Shown: in pieces, positions 1 through 6,955 of the stretch
Layout of the letters: every line of letters begins with the position of its first letter
Numbering within the stretch: the stretch's first letter is position 1
Position numbers and translations under genes: made by a program
The notes under the pieces: generated by a model
The model's database searches: none
The model's input: the letters and a program-made list of their open reading frames with translations, nothing else
What the model was told of the DNA's origin: nothing
Source: PXRE01 sp964435625
Lineage (GTDB): Archaea > Halobacteriota > Halobacteria > Halobacteriales > PXRE01
Reading direction: 5' to 3'
Assembly (NCBI GenBank): GCA_964435625.1
Contig: CAYTAG010000030.1
Location: 1-21,086 of the forward strand
DNA length: 21,086 nucleotides

Positions 1-3
1 GAG

Positions 4-138
4 GTGCCGGCTACCTTCGATTCGCCGGCGGTGCCGGCCACCTCTGGTCCGTCGGCGATGCCGGCCACCTCCGGTCTGGCGGTTGCCCCGGCCACCTCCG
101 CGGGGCGGCGGCGCCGGCCACCTTCGAATCGCCGGGCG
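4..138. repeat. 27-bp tandem repeat array (about five degenerate copies)
   Basis: The 11-base core GCCGGCYACCT recurs at 6-16, 33-43, 60-70, 87-97 (first base C) and 113-123. The spacing is 27, 27, 27 and then 26 bases. Because 27 is a multiple of three, the first four units stay in frame on both strands: the plus strand reads repeats like VPATSGPSA and the minus strand repeats like GPEVAGTA. The last unit is shifted by one base. The array lies downstream of the phosphoribosyltransferase stop and reaches the left window edge, so it could be the end of a gene lying outside the window or a non-coding repeat. No protein family is recognised. Confidence 0.6.
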
Positions 139-197
139 TGGGGACGACCGATCAGTCGCCCTACTGGGGACGCCGATCACCGCCAGGCACCGTCGCT

Positions 198-824
198 CTA
201 TCCTCGGCGCAGGAGCGCCAGCGCCTCCTCGTCGGACACCTGCGGGAACGACCGGTAGTGACGGCCGACCGCGCCGAAGTCCCTCGGAACCTCCAGGACG
301 ACCACCTCGTCGGCCTCCGGTTCGAGGACGTCGAACGCGTCCGGTGGCCCGACCGGGACCGCGAAGACGACGCGCTCGGGGTCCTGGCCGGTGATCTGCC
401 GGAGGCAGGCGATGGCGGTCGCGCCGGTGGCGACGCCGTCGTCCACCAGGACCACGCGCTGGTCGGCGAGGTTCGCCGTCGGGTCGCCGCCGCGGTAGGC
501 CTCGACCTTCTCGCGGGCGTTCTCGGCTTCCCGCTCGGTCTCGCGGTCGAGGTACGACTCCGGGACGCCCAGGCGGTCCAGCAGGTCGTCGTTGAGCCAG
601 CGGCTCCCGTCGCCGGCGACCGCGCCGACGGCGAGTTCGGGGTTGTCCGGCGCGCCGATCTTCCCGGCGACGACGACGTCAAGCGGCGCGTCGAGTTCGT
701 CGGCGACGGCCCGCCCGACTGGCAGGCCGCCGCGGGGGATCGTCAGGACGACGTCCGCGTCGACGCCCCGGTCGCCCAGCGCCGCGGCGAGTCGCCGTCC
801 CGCGTCGGTCCTGTCGTCGAACAC
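198..824 (-). CDS. phosphoribosyltransferase domain protein
   Basis: Predicted type I phosphoribosyltransferase fold, cytosolic, 208 residues. The PRPP-binding loop is VVLVDDGVATGATA near residues 124-137, with the two acidic residues followed by the glycine/threonine loop. An N-terminal TIPRGGLPVG segment near residues 28-37 is typical of this fold. Stand-alone proteins of this kind are common in haloarchaea; the acceptor base or nucleoside is not known. I chose GTG at 824 because the protein then begins VFDDRTDAG, where related proteins usually begin, and because a T-rich TATA-like element (about 848-852) sits at leaderless distance upstream. The frame stays open to a GTG at 872, which would add 16 basic residues. 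Fold well supported, substrate unknown, start moderately sure. Confidence 0.85.
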   Translation of the reverse strand: MFDDRTDAGRRLAAALGDRGVDADVVLTIPRGGLPVGRAVADELDAPLDVVVAGKIGAPDNPELAVGAVAGDGSRWLNDDLLDRLGVPESYLDRETEREAENAREKVEAYRGGDPTANLADQRVVLVDDGVATGATAIACLRQITGQDPERVVFAVPVGPPDAFDVLEPEADEVVVLEVPRDFGAVGRHYRSFPQVSDEEALALLRRG

Positions 825-845
825 GTCCGTACCGACGGCTCGCGG

Positions 846-872
846 GGCAAAAAGTCTACGTGAACGTTTCAC
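846..872 (-). promoter_or_regulatory. possible promoter and inverted repeat upstream of the phosphoribosyltransferase gene
   Basis: On the minus strand a T-run (ACTTTTTG, about 846-853) lies 22-30 bases before GTG 824, the spacing of an archaeal TATA box for a leaderless transcript. Just upstream, GTGAACGTTTCAC (860-872) is an inverted repeat with 5-base arms GTGAA/TTCAC around CGT, a size fitting a dimeric regulator. This would fail if the true start is GTG 872, because the repeat would then lie at the start codon. Confidence 0.35.
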
Positions 873-932
873 ATACCCGAGGCGTGCTATCGTCGAGCAG
901 TCCCGACCAGGTGGTGGGGTCCGCGCGGCCGC

Positions 933-1502
933 TCAGTTCCGGCTCGGGCGGGTGTGCTCGGTGCCGGTGCCCTTCTCGCGCATGCCCCGGCCCTGCGTGC
1001 CGGCGCTGGTCTTGCCGCGGAACGCGCGCCCGCGGTGGGAGTCGCCGCAGATCCAGTTGAGGTCGTCGTCGTTCTCGATGGCGGGGTGGGCCGGGTCCAC
1101 GAGGATCACCTCGAACCACTTCTGGCTGCCGTCCTCGCCGACCCAGTAGGAGTTCAGCACCCGCAGGTTGCGGAACTTGCGGCTGGCGCGCTCCTCGGTG
1201 ATGCGCTGGGTGCTCTTGCGGCGACCGATGCGGTTGACGCCCGTGCGCTTGCTGCGGCGGCCGGCGCGGGGCGCCTGCTTTCGGGCGGTCCCCTTGCGGA
1301 CGCTCACGCGGGCGACCACGACGCCCTGCTTGGCCTTGTAGCCGAGTTCGCGGGCGCGGTCCAGCCGCGTCGGTCGTTCGATCCGCTCGATGGCGCCCTC
1401 CTCGCGCCACTCCTGTTTGCGTCGCCACTGCAGTTCGGCGAGTTTCCCGTCGTCCGGGTCCTTCCAGGCGTCCCTGATGTGCGAATAGAAGCTCCGTGCC
1501 AT
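933..1502 (-). CDS. rpl15e: 50S ribosomal protein L15e
   Basis: Archaeal/eukaryotic-type large-subunit ribosomal protein L15e, an rRNA-binding protein of about 190 residues with no bacterial counterpart under that name. The 189-residue product begins MARSFYSHIRDAW and carries the family segments RARELGYKAKQGVVVARV, GVNRIGRRKS, LRVLNSYWVGEDG and a basic C-terminal tail. The ATG at 1502 is chosen over an open upstream extension to 1547 because it gives the canonical N-terminus and because GGTGAT (minus strand, 1507-1512), a good match to the archaeal anti-Shine-Dalgarno sequence, ends 4 bases before it. It is one of few genes here with a clear ribosome-binding site. It appears monocistronic. 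Confidence 0.97.
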   Translation of the reverse strand: MARSFYSHIRDAWKDPDDGKLAELQWRRKQEWREEGAIERIERPTRLDRARELGYKAKQGVVVARVSVRKGTARKQAPRAGRRSKRTGVNRIGRRKSTQRITEERASRKFRNLRVLNSYWVGEDGSQKWFEVILVDPAHPAIENDDDLNWICGDSHRGRAFRGKTSAGTQGRGMREKGTGTEHTRPSRN

Positions 1503-1506
1503 GGTT

Positions 1507-1512
1507 ATCACC
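1507..1512 (-). promoter_or_regulatory. ribosome-binding site of rpl15e
   Basis: GGTGAT on the minus strand is complementary to the conserved 3' end of 16S rRNA and stands 4 bases before ATG 1502. It fixes the L15e start and implies a transcript with a 5' leader, unlike most neighbours. Confidence 0.7.
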
Positions 1513-1713
1513 ACGGGCGTTTGCCGGTTCAGCGGTCGAGCCGCCACATTCCGATGACCTGTCGGTGACAGGCGCCCGCTGGTGCCCGTCGCCCAGCGAG
1601 TTGCCCAACTCTTCTCCGCTGGGTCGTTTAAGAGCTTCGAAAGCCCCCGGAGGTGCCAGGGACCGCCGCCGTCACGGCCGGAACTCCCGGATCAGGGAAG
1701 CCGAACGCGACCG

Positions 1714-2487
1714 CTACGGGGGCCTGGCTCGTTCGCCGTCCCACGCCACGCGGCCCTCGTCGGCCAGTTTCTCCAGGTGGGCGACGACGGTCGAGACCGC
1801 CAGGTGGCGCACGCCCGAGAGGTCCTTGTCGTAGGCGGCGTCGACGACCTCCCCGGGCGTTTCCGCGCCGGCCTCGACGGCCGCGAGGACGCGTCGCTCG
1901 CGCTCGCGCCGGTGGTCGATCAGGCGGTCGAGTTCCGCCCGGGGCGCGTCGATCCGTGGCCCGTGGCCCGGGTACAGGACCGCCGGATCCCGGTCCCGGA
2001 GTCGCCGGAGGGAATCGAGGTACGCAGCCACGTCGCCCTCCTCGGCGCCGACGACGACGCTGCCCTCCGCGACGACGAGGTCCCCGGTCAGCACGCCCCC
2101 GCCGACCGCGAACGCCAGGTGGTCGGGGGCGTGCCCCGGCGTCGCCAGCGCCGTGACCTCCACGGCGTCGGCCGACACCACGTCCCCGTCCGCGAGGGTC
2201 CGGTCCGGGGCCACGTCCGCGGCCGCCTCGAACCGCTCTTCGAACCCCTCGCACGCCCAGACGGTCGCCCGGTCGGCGTACCTGGCGACCGCGCCGACGT
2301 GGTCCGGGTGGGCGTGCGTAACCAGGACGTGCTCGACGCCGCGGCGCGCAACCGCCGCGTCCAGCTCGTCGCAGTCGGCCGCCGGGTCGACCAGCACCGC
2401 GGGGTCGTCGCCGACGAAGTACGTGTTGGTGGTCCCCGCCTCCGCCAGCGTCTCGACCGGAACCCGGACCCGCTCGACCTCGACCAT
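1714..2487 (-). CDS. MBL-fold metallo-hydrolase (LACTB2/glyoxalase II-like)
   Basis: Soluble metallo-beta-lactamase-fold hydrolase of 257 residues. The zinc-ligand set is complete: THAHPDH (His58, His60, Asp62, His63), GHAPDH (His119), TGD (Asp136) and GHG (His175), counted from the ATG at 2487. The C-terminal 70 or so residues, after the LDRLIDHRRERE helix, look like the winged-helix tail of LACTB2-type proteins, with VDAAYDKDLSG and a VVAHLEKLADEGRV helix-wing. The substrate cannot be named; hydroxyacylglutathione-like thioesters or nucleic acid are the activities known in relatives. The frame is open to 2511, but ATG 2487 (MVEVERVRVP) gives the usual N-terminus. It stands alone between non-coding stretches. 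Confidence 0.9.
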   Translation of the reverse strand: MVEVERVRVPVETLAEAGTTNTYFVGDDPAVLVDPAADCDELDAAVARRGVEHVLVTHAHPDHVGAVARYADRATVWACEGFEERFEAAADVAPDRTLADGDVVSADAVEVTALATPGHAPDHLAFAVGGGVLTGDLVVAEGSVVVGAEEGDVAAYLDSLRRLRDRDPAVLYPGHGPRIDAPRAELDRLIDHRRERERRVLAAVEAGAETPGEVVDAAYDKDLSGVRHLAVSTVVAHLEKLADEGRVAWDGERARPP

Positions 2488-2965
2488 ACACCGCGTCGGA
2501 CCGCGACGCACTTAGCCGTTCGCGGCTGGCACCCGGTTTCGATCCGGCGTTCCGTTGACGGGAGGGCCGCGAAACGATCCTGGATCGACGCCGGCTTGAC
2601 GCGTGGTCGGACGGGTCGACCGGCGGACCACACCCGTCGACGACCGGCAGCTACGCGCGAACGGAACTGCATGTCCCCGGAACGACGGGTCGAAAGGACT
2701 GATCGAGGGATTCCGGTCGGCGTGGATACGGCTGGCTTCGACGCGTTAGCCCGGAAAAACCCGAACCGGAAGAGGCGCGGACGGAGCGTCCACGGACGGT
2801 ATCGGGTGCCTCGGAAGGTGGAATGGGCCGTGGCCGGCGGTCCCATCGGACGCGGTGGTGGACCCGCGTCCGTACGGTGACACGCCCCATGGGTGGATAT
2901 GCCTTCGTCCCAAAATTTTGGAGCCGCGTCGGCCGGCTGGCCGTCAATCGTCGAGGGGCCGGTCG
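2488..2965. other. intergenic region without a supported gene
   Basis: About 480 bases between the MBL hydrolase start and the small winged-helix gene stop. Open frames exist on both strands but give Arg/Pro/Ser-rich products with no recognisable motif, as expected by chance in GC-rich DNA. No tRNA cloverleaf was seen. The only structured element noticed is the 12-base palindrome at 2910-2921. Confidence 0.55.
2910..2921. terminator. perfect 12-bp palindrome CCAAAATTTTGG, possible terminator
   Basis: CCAAAATTTTGG is self-complementary and AT-rich inside GC-rich DNA. It lies 44-55 bases past the stop codon of the minus-strand winged-helix gene and gives TTTT on that strand, so it could end that transcript. 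It could instead be a protein-binding site; nothing else points to a promoter here. Confidence 0.3.
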
Positions 2966-3235
2966 TCAGTTGTTGAGGTAGTAGACTTGCTTGCGCGCGT
3001 CCCTGAAGCTACACCGCGACTGCACGAGGTCGGCCTCCGCGAGACGGTTCAGCGCGTAGCGGACGGTCCGGTCGGGCAACAGGGATTCCTCGGCGAGTTC
3101 GCCCTGCGAGAGCGGGGCGTCGGTCTCCAGCACCTTGGCCACGAGCTTCGCGCTTGGGGGAAGTTCGCGGAGCCGCGCGCGGAACTCCGATTCCGTCAAC
3201 GGTTCTGCCTCGCTGTTTTCGGCGGTCGCACTCAT
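2966..3235 (-). CDS. small winged-helix (MarR/HTH-like) DNA-binding protein
   Basis: Predicted transcription regulator of 89 residues. After an acidic N-terminal tail, LPPSAKLVAKVLE forms helix 1. PLSQGELAEES and LPDRTVRYALNRLAEADLV (about 41-70) form a helix-turn-helix, and the C-terminal CSFRDARKQVYYL is the wing. This architecture is widespread in haloarchaea as small stand-alone proteins; ligand and targets are unknown. I chose ATG 3235 (MSATAENSEAEPL); eight more residues to 3259 are open but not needed. A TATA-like element (TTTACG on the minus strand, about 3260-3266) lies roughly 25-31 bases upstream, fitting a leaderless start. It is divergent from the PPOX gene across a 117-base gap. 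Confidence 0.85.
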   Translation of the reverse strand: MSATAENSEAEPLTESEFRARLRELPPSAKLVAKVLETDAPLSQGELAEESLLPDRTVRYALNRLAEADLVQSRCSFRDARKQVYYLNN

Positions 3236-3352
3236 ACCCCCAGCGAGCGTGGAACGCATCGTAAACCTTGTCCATATGTGTGTGGGGAGAAAATAAGGAA
3301 TATAAGGTCACGTGCCCGGAACGTTTTCCGCGACCCGGCCGAAGGCGCCGGC
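3236..3352. promoter_or_regulatory. divergent promoter region between winged-helix and PPOX genes
   Basis: This AT-enriched gap holds GTAAACC near 3261 (TATA-like on the minus strand for ATG 3235) and AATATAAGG near 3298-3306 on the plus strand. The latter would start a transcript about 25 bases before the PPOX ATG at 3353. A shared control region for the two genes is plausible, but no clear operator is seen. Confidence 0.4.
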
Positions 3353-3751
3353 ATGGAATCGGTTCCCTCCGACTACCTCGACCTGTTCGAGTGGGAGACG
3401 TTCGGTAGTTTCGCGACGGTCATGCCGGACGGGACGCCCCACGTCACCCCCGTCTGGATCGACTACGACGGCGAGCACGTGCTGGTCAACACGGCGCGGG
3501 GCCGCCGGAAGGAGCGAAACGTCCGGACGAACCCGAACGTGGGCGTGCTCGCGCTGGATCCCGGGGACCCCTACCGGTACGTATCCATCAGGGGGACCGT
3601 CACCGAGGTCACCGAGGACGGGGCCGTCGACCACATCGACGAACTCGCCGGCCGCTACATGGGCGCCGACGAGTACCCCAACCACGGCGAGGAGCAGGGA
3701 CCGCGAGTCATCATCCGGATCGCCCCCGACCGCGTCGTGACCAGCGGGTGA
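3353..3751 (+). CDS. PPOX-fold, probably F420-dependent oxidoreductase
   Basis: Split-barrel flavin/F420-binding protein of 132 residues, the usual size of single-domain PPOX-class F420-dependent enzymes. Diagnostic features are FATVMPDGTPHVTPVWIDYDG (about 20-40), the cofactor phosphate-binding segment VNTARGRRKERNVRTNPNVGVL (45-66) and VSIRGTVTEVTEDGA (78-91), in the standard order for the family. Haloarchaea make F420, so a reductase using that cofactor is likely, but FMN or heme use cannot be excluded and the substrate is unknown. The ATG at 3353 matches where family members begin (MESVPSDYLDLFE); the longer open frame upstream is out of character. Confidence 0.88.
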   Translation: MESVPSDYLDLFEWETFGSFATVMPDGTPHVTPVWIDYDGEHVLVNTARGRRKERNVRTNPNVGVLALDPGDPYRYVSIRGTVTEVTEDGAVDHIDELAGRYMGADEYPNHGEEQGPRVIIRIAPDRVVTSG

Positions 3752-3823
3752 GAAGGTGGCGTCGTGGGGGCGACGCCGCCCGGTACCGTTGGACGACGAA
3801 CCTGTCGAGCAGTTCCAGTACCG

Positions 3824-3831
3824 TTTTATCC
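3824..3831 (+). promoter_or_regulatory. TATA-like box of the methyltransferase gene
   Basis: TTTTAT in GC-rich surroundings lies 28-33 bases before GTG 3857. The spacing fits leaderless transcription and supports GTG 3857 over the open frame reaching back to 3764. Confidence 0.5.
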
Positions 3832-3856
3832 CCGGGGAGAGGTAGACACGGACAGC

Positions 3857-4561
3857 GTGAAAGGACAGGAGTGGTACCAGGAAGACGACGTCGCGGAGGC
3901 CTACGAGGCCAAGCGGTTCTCCCGTGGCGGTCGACTCATCGACCGCCGGGAGAAGGAGGCGGTGCTGTCGGCCCTGGGCCCCGTCGAGGGCAAGGACGTG
4001 CTGGAGATCGCCTGCGGAACCGGCCGGTTCACCGTGATGCTCGCCGACCGCGGGGCGAACATCGTCGGCCTCGACATCTCGGCGCCGATGCTCCAGCAGG
4101 GTCGGCGCAAGGCGCAGTCGGCGGGCGTCGCCGACACGGTCGAGTTCATGCGCGGGGACGCCGGCCGCCTCCCGTTCGAGGACGACGAGTTCGACGTGGT
4201 GTTCGCCATGCGCTTTTTCCACCTCGCGGATACCCCGGCGGCGTTCCTCCGGGAGATGCGACGGGTCGCCCGCGACCGCGTGTTCTTCGACACGTTCAAC
4301 AGTTACAGCACGAGGACGCTGTACAACTGGGCGCTCCCGATGGGGTCGCGGCTGTACTCCGGTTCCGACGTCGCCGCCCTCCTGGACGAGACCGACCTCG
4401 ACCTCGTCGACGCCAGCCACGACTTCGTCCTCCCGTACGGGTTCTACCGGAAGATCCCCGGGCGCCTCGCCCGCGGCATCCGCAGCCTCGACACCGCCGT
4501 GGGCGATACCCGCCCGGGCCAGCGCGCCGCCTCCGTCTCGTTCTGGACGGCCGAGGTCTGA
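3857..4561 (+). CDS. class I SAM-dependent methyltransferase
   Basis: Soluble methyltransferase of 234 residues in the Methyltransf_11/UbiE-like group. Motif I is VLEIACGTGRF (48-58), followed by IVGLDIS (motif II acidic end), VEFMRGDAGRLPFEDDEFDVVFAMRFFHL (motifs III-IV) and FLREMRRVARDRVFFDT (motif V). The substrate cannot be read from the sequence. The protein is taken to start at GTG 3857 (VKGQEWYQEDDVAEAYEAKRFS), the point where homologous sequence typically begins and which has a TATA-like box at the right distance; the frame is open to 3764 but that part is Pro/Arg-rich. The next gene on the same strand is a glycosyltransferase 197 bases downstream with its own promoter-like box, so co-transcription is not needed. 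Confidence 0.9.
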   Translation: MKGQEWYQEDDVAEAYEAKRFSRGGRLIDRREKEAVLSALGPVEGKDVLEIACGTGRFTVMLADRGANIVGLDISAPMLQQGRRKAQSAGVADTVEFMRGDAGRLPFEDDEFDVVFAMRFFHLADTPAAFLREMRRVARDRVFFDTFNSYSTRTLYNWALPMGSRLYSGSDVAALLDETDLDLVDASHDFVLPYGFYRKIPGRLARGIRSLDTAVGDTRPGQRAASVSFWTAEV

Positions 4562-4758
4562 CGGGCCCGGCGACGCCGGACTGCCGCCGGTCACCGGCCG
4601 GGGGGCGCGACCCGACCCCGGTACGACACCGGGTAAATATATACGATAAATCACACTTCGTGTGGCGGAGGCGGCCCCCACCGCTGCCGGGACGTCTCGG
4701 GCCGTCGATAGTTGTAACGGGCAGTGGGCTTATGTCGCGGCGCCGAGTACACGGCCAC
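4562..4758 (+). promoter_or_regulatory. intergenic region with AT-rich patch, hairpin and glycosyltransferase TATA-like box
   Basis: Within this gap 4634-4651 is an AT-rich patch (TAAATATATACGATAAA). It is followed by a small inverted repeat, CACAC TTC GTGTG (4652-4664). CTTATG at 4729-4734 lies 25-30 bases before ATG 4759 and is the likely TATA box of the glycosyltransferase gene. The AT patch shares the 10-mer ATATACGATA with the region upstream of phnD. Confidence 0.4.
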
Positions 4759-5682
4759 ATGCAGTTGTCGGTGGTCGTGCCGACGCTAAACGGCCGCGAG
4801 CGGCTGTCGGGGTGTCTCGACGCGCTCGCGGCCCGGGCGTCGGACGCCGAGATCGTCGTCGTGAACGGGCCGTCGACCGACGGGACCACCGGCATGGTGT
4901 GCGAACGCGACGACGTCGACGTCCTCCTGGAGCTGTCCGAGCGCAACGTCAACGTCGCGCGCAACGCGGGCGTGCGGGTCGCGTCGGGCGACGTCGTGGC
5001 CCTCCTGTCGGACGCGCTCCGGCCGGGGACGGAGTGGGCCGGAGCCGTCCGGGACGCGATTGCGGCCGGCGCCGACGCCGTCACCGGGCCGGTCGACGGG
5101 GGAGCGGGCAACGCCGCAACGGACGGTTCCGGGGGCCATCAGGAGGACGGCGACCTCCGGGGCGACAACGTGGCGTTCGCGCGCGAGATCCTGGCGGCCG
5201 TCGACGGGTTCGACGAGTACCTCCGGGTCGGCGGGGCCAGCGACCTCGCCCACCGGTTGACCGCCAACGGGTCGACCGTCGAGTGGGCGCCGGGGATGAC
5301 CACCAGCCAGGACGTCGAGACCGACGGCGGCTCGCCGGTCGGCCCGGCCCACCTCCGGCCGCCGGCGGCCGGGGGGACGATGGGCTGGAAGTACCGGTCG
5401 CTCGCCTACCGGCACGCGAAGAACCACGGCGTCCGGCCGACGGTCGTCTGGCGCGTCCTCGGGCAGGGGCTGGGCGACGCCGGGCGGGGCGTCCGCATGG
5501 TACTCGCCGACGACGTCACGGCGACGGACTGGCTGGCCGGCGGGCGGACGGCCGGCGGCAACGTCCTGCGGGGTCTCAGGGACGGGCTCGCCGCCCGGTT
5601 CGCCGACCGGTCGCCGAGCCGGAACCCCCACGGGCTGTCCGGGCGGACGGACCGGCCGGTCGAACGCTACGACTGGCGCTAG
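4759..5682 (+). CDS. family 2 glycosyltransferase
   Basis: GT-A fold nucleotide-sugar transferase of 307 residues. The N-terminus LSVVVPTLNGRERLSGCLDAL (3-23), VVVNGPSTDGT (33-43) and RNVNVARNAGVRVASGDVVALLSD (62-85) follow the GT2 pattern. The metal-binding DxD position appears as Ser84-Asp85-Ala86 rather than Asp-x-Asp. FDEYLRVGGASDLAHRL near the middle fits the ED-box region. The C-terminal 110 residues (YRSLAYRHAKNHGV, VVWRVLGQGLGDAGRG) suggest an amphipathic, membrane-associated tail. A cell-surface glycan or glycolipid role is usual for the group but not shown. ATG 4759 is chosen over in-frame ATG 4732 because CTTATG at 4729-4734 would be its TATA box. The stop codon shares the palindrome CTAG with the convergent amidohydrolase stop. 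Confidence 0.85.
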   Translation: MQLSVVVPTLNGRERLSGCLDALAARASDAEIVVVNGPSTDGTTGMVCERDDVDVLLELSERNVNVARNAGVRVASGDVVALLSDALRPGTEWAGAVRDAIAAGADAVTGPVDGGAGNAATDGSGGHQEDGDLRGDNVAFAREILAAVDGFDEYLRVGGASDLAHRLTANGSTVEWAPGMTTSQDVETDGGSPVGPAHLRPPAAGGTMGWKYRSLAYRHAKNHGVRPTVVWRVLGQGLGDAGRGVRMVLADDVTATDWLAGGRTAGGNVLRGLRDGLAARFADRSPSRNPHGLSGRTDRPVERYDWR

Positions 5683-6512
5683 GTCGTCTGTCCCTCGGGC
5701 GCGAGCGCGTCGACCAGCCGCGAGGGATTGTTCGAGAACGCCTTCCGCATCGCGTCCTCGGGAACGTCCAGCGTCAGGACCTCCATGACGCCGACGTTGG
5801 GGTGTGCCGAGGGGGCGCCGCTCCCGAAACAGACCCTGTCGGGGTGTTCCCGCATCGCCCGTTCGAGGGCGTCGCGGTAGCGGACGAAACTCGTGTCGAG
5901 GTGGAGCGCGTCGTGGTGCGAGAGCATGTCGATGGCCTCGTCCATGAGTTCGCGCTGGAGCGGGTGGCCGCCGAAGTGCTCGTAGATCACGGGGAACGAC
6001 CGGTCCAGCAGGGTGTCCGCGAGCGCGCTCGGCGGGAACGACCGCCCACCGTGGACGATCACCGGCAGGCCGGCGTCCTCCAGCTGGTCGAGGACCTCGT
6101 CGTCGGGGATGCCGTCGACGGCCGGGTTGATCTTGAAGCCGTGGAAGCGGTCGTCGTAGGCGTACTGTTCGACGTCGTCCGGCGAAGTGTGGTAGTCCTT
6201 CCGGGAGGCCGTGAGGTTCTGCAGCCGGGAGGTCGCCCCGTCGCCGGGTTTCTCGGGGCCGTTGATGCGCGCGAACGCCACGAACGGCCGTTCGACGCTC
6301 AGGCGGGCGACCGCGTTGTTCGCGCTCAGGTAACTCTCGCCGGGCCGGGCGTCGGGGAACACGGCCGCCCGGACGACCCCCGCCTGGTGCATCTCCCGTT
6401 CGAGCCGCTCGGGCGATATCGCCCGTCCCCGCGTCGAGGCGTCCTCGTCGCGTTCCGGGTCGAGCCGCGCGTGGACGTCGACGACCCGGAAGTTGTGCTC
6501 CAGCGCTAACAT
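5679..6512 (-). CDS. amidohydrolase-2-type TIM-barrel protein with degenerate metal site
   Basis: Predicted amidohydrolase (family 2) of 277 residues. The order of segments fits: VVDVHARLD (10-18), GFKINPAV (125-132), LPVIVHGGRSF (149-159), FPVIYEHFGGHPL (173-185), LHLDTSFV (203-210) and VCFGSGAPSAHPNV (227-240). His14, Lys127, His154 and His179 are kept. However, the first motif reads His-x-Arg instead of His-x-His, and the usual catalytic Asp after GS is Gly232. The enzyme may therefore bind metal differently or be a non-catalytic member. The start ATG 6512 has an AAAATAG element 24-30 bases upstream. It converges on the glycosyltransferase gene with a 4-base overlap of stops. Confidence 0.78.
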   Translation of the reverse strand: MLALEHNFRVVDVHARLDPERDEDASTRGRAISPERLEREMHQAGVVRAAVFPDARPGESYLSANNAVARLSVERPFVAFARINGPEKPGDGATSRLQNLTASRKDYHTSPDDVEQYAYDDRFHGFKINPAVDGIPDDEVLDQLEDAGLPVIVHGGRSFPPSALADTLLDRSFPVIYEHFGGHPLQRELMDEAIDMLSHHDALHLDTSFVRYRDALERAMREHPDRVCFGSGAPSAHPNVGVMEVLTLDVPEDAMRKAFSNNPSRLVDALAPEGQTT

Positions 6513-6632
6513 TACTACCCATTTCCGGGGCCGACTATTTTGGGCTATCGGTGGTCCACCCCCATCGGTGCGGGTCGCCCGGCTCCAGGGTAGTCCTCAC
6601 GCCCGCACGAACCGTTCACCTCCCGCCCGACT

Positions 6633-6947
6633 TCAGGCAACCTGGTTCTCGAGGTGGTCGATCAGGACCTCGTTGATCGCGTCGATGGCCTCGAAGATGC
6701 GCTCGTCCGGCACCCGGTAGTACGTGTTCAGCCCCTCCTTCTCGGATTTGACGACGCCGTGGTTCTTCAACTTGTTCAGGTGCGAGGACACGGTCGGCTG
6801 CGGGAAGCCGGTCTCCTCGCAGATGTCGCTCACGCACATCTCGCCCTCGCGCAGGGTCTCTAGGATCCGCAGGCGTTTCTCGTTGGAGAACATCCCACAC
6901 AGTTCGGCGTGTTTCTCGAGGATTACGTCGTCGCGCTGTAGGTCCAT
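6633..6947 (-). CDS. ArsR-family winged-helix transcription regulator
   Basis: Dimeric ArsR/SmtB-type repressor of 104 residues. HAELCGMFSNEKRLRILETL forms the first helices. EMCVSDICEETGFPQPTVSSHLNKLKNHGVV (36-66) is the helix-turn-helix, and SEKEGLNTYYRV (68-79) is the wing. The recognised metal motif of ArsR, ELCVCDL, appears as EMCVSDIC, so Cys38 and Cys43 are present but the classical Cys-x-Cys pair is changed; Cys17 could be a third thiol. Arsenite, a soft metal, a redox signal or no metal are all possible. ATG 6947 gives the family N-terminus, although GTG 6974 is in frame. It is divergent from the DrrAB-like exporter genes, and a 16-base inverted repeat overlaps its own promoter, which suggests autoregulation. 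Confidence 0.9.
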   Translation of the reverse strand: MDLQRDDVILEKHAELCGMFSNEKRLRILETLREGEMCVSDICEETGFPQPTVSSHLNKLKNHGVVKSEKEGLNTYYRVPDERIFEAIDAINEVLIDHLENQVA

Positions 6948-6955
6948 CTTGTTCA

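Noticed and set aside
4..138. CRISPR array
   Set aside because: The repeat units are too short, degenerate and directly adjacent, without unique spacers of constant length.
2651..2947. 98-residue open frame on the minus strand in the long gap
   Set aside because: It is Arg/Pro/Ser-rich, has no domain, no promoter-like box at the right distance and no ribosome-binding site.
3308..4681. 457-residue open frame on the minus strand
   Set aside because: It is antisense to the PPOX and methyltransferase genes, which have clear motifs; the product is Val/Arg/Asp-biased with no motif, typical of reversed codons in GC-rich DNA.
4662..6509. 615-residue open frame on the plus strand
   Set aside because: It overlaps the glycosyltransferase in another frame and runs antisense into the amidohydrolase; composition is Arg/Gly-rich and motif-free.
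4786..6522. 578-residue open frame on the minus strand
   Set aside because: It crosses the glycosyltransferase and amidohydrolase genes in a different frame, is Arg/Pro/Gly-rich and has no recognisable domain.
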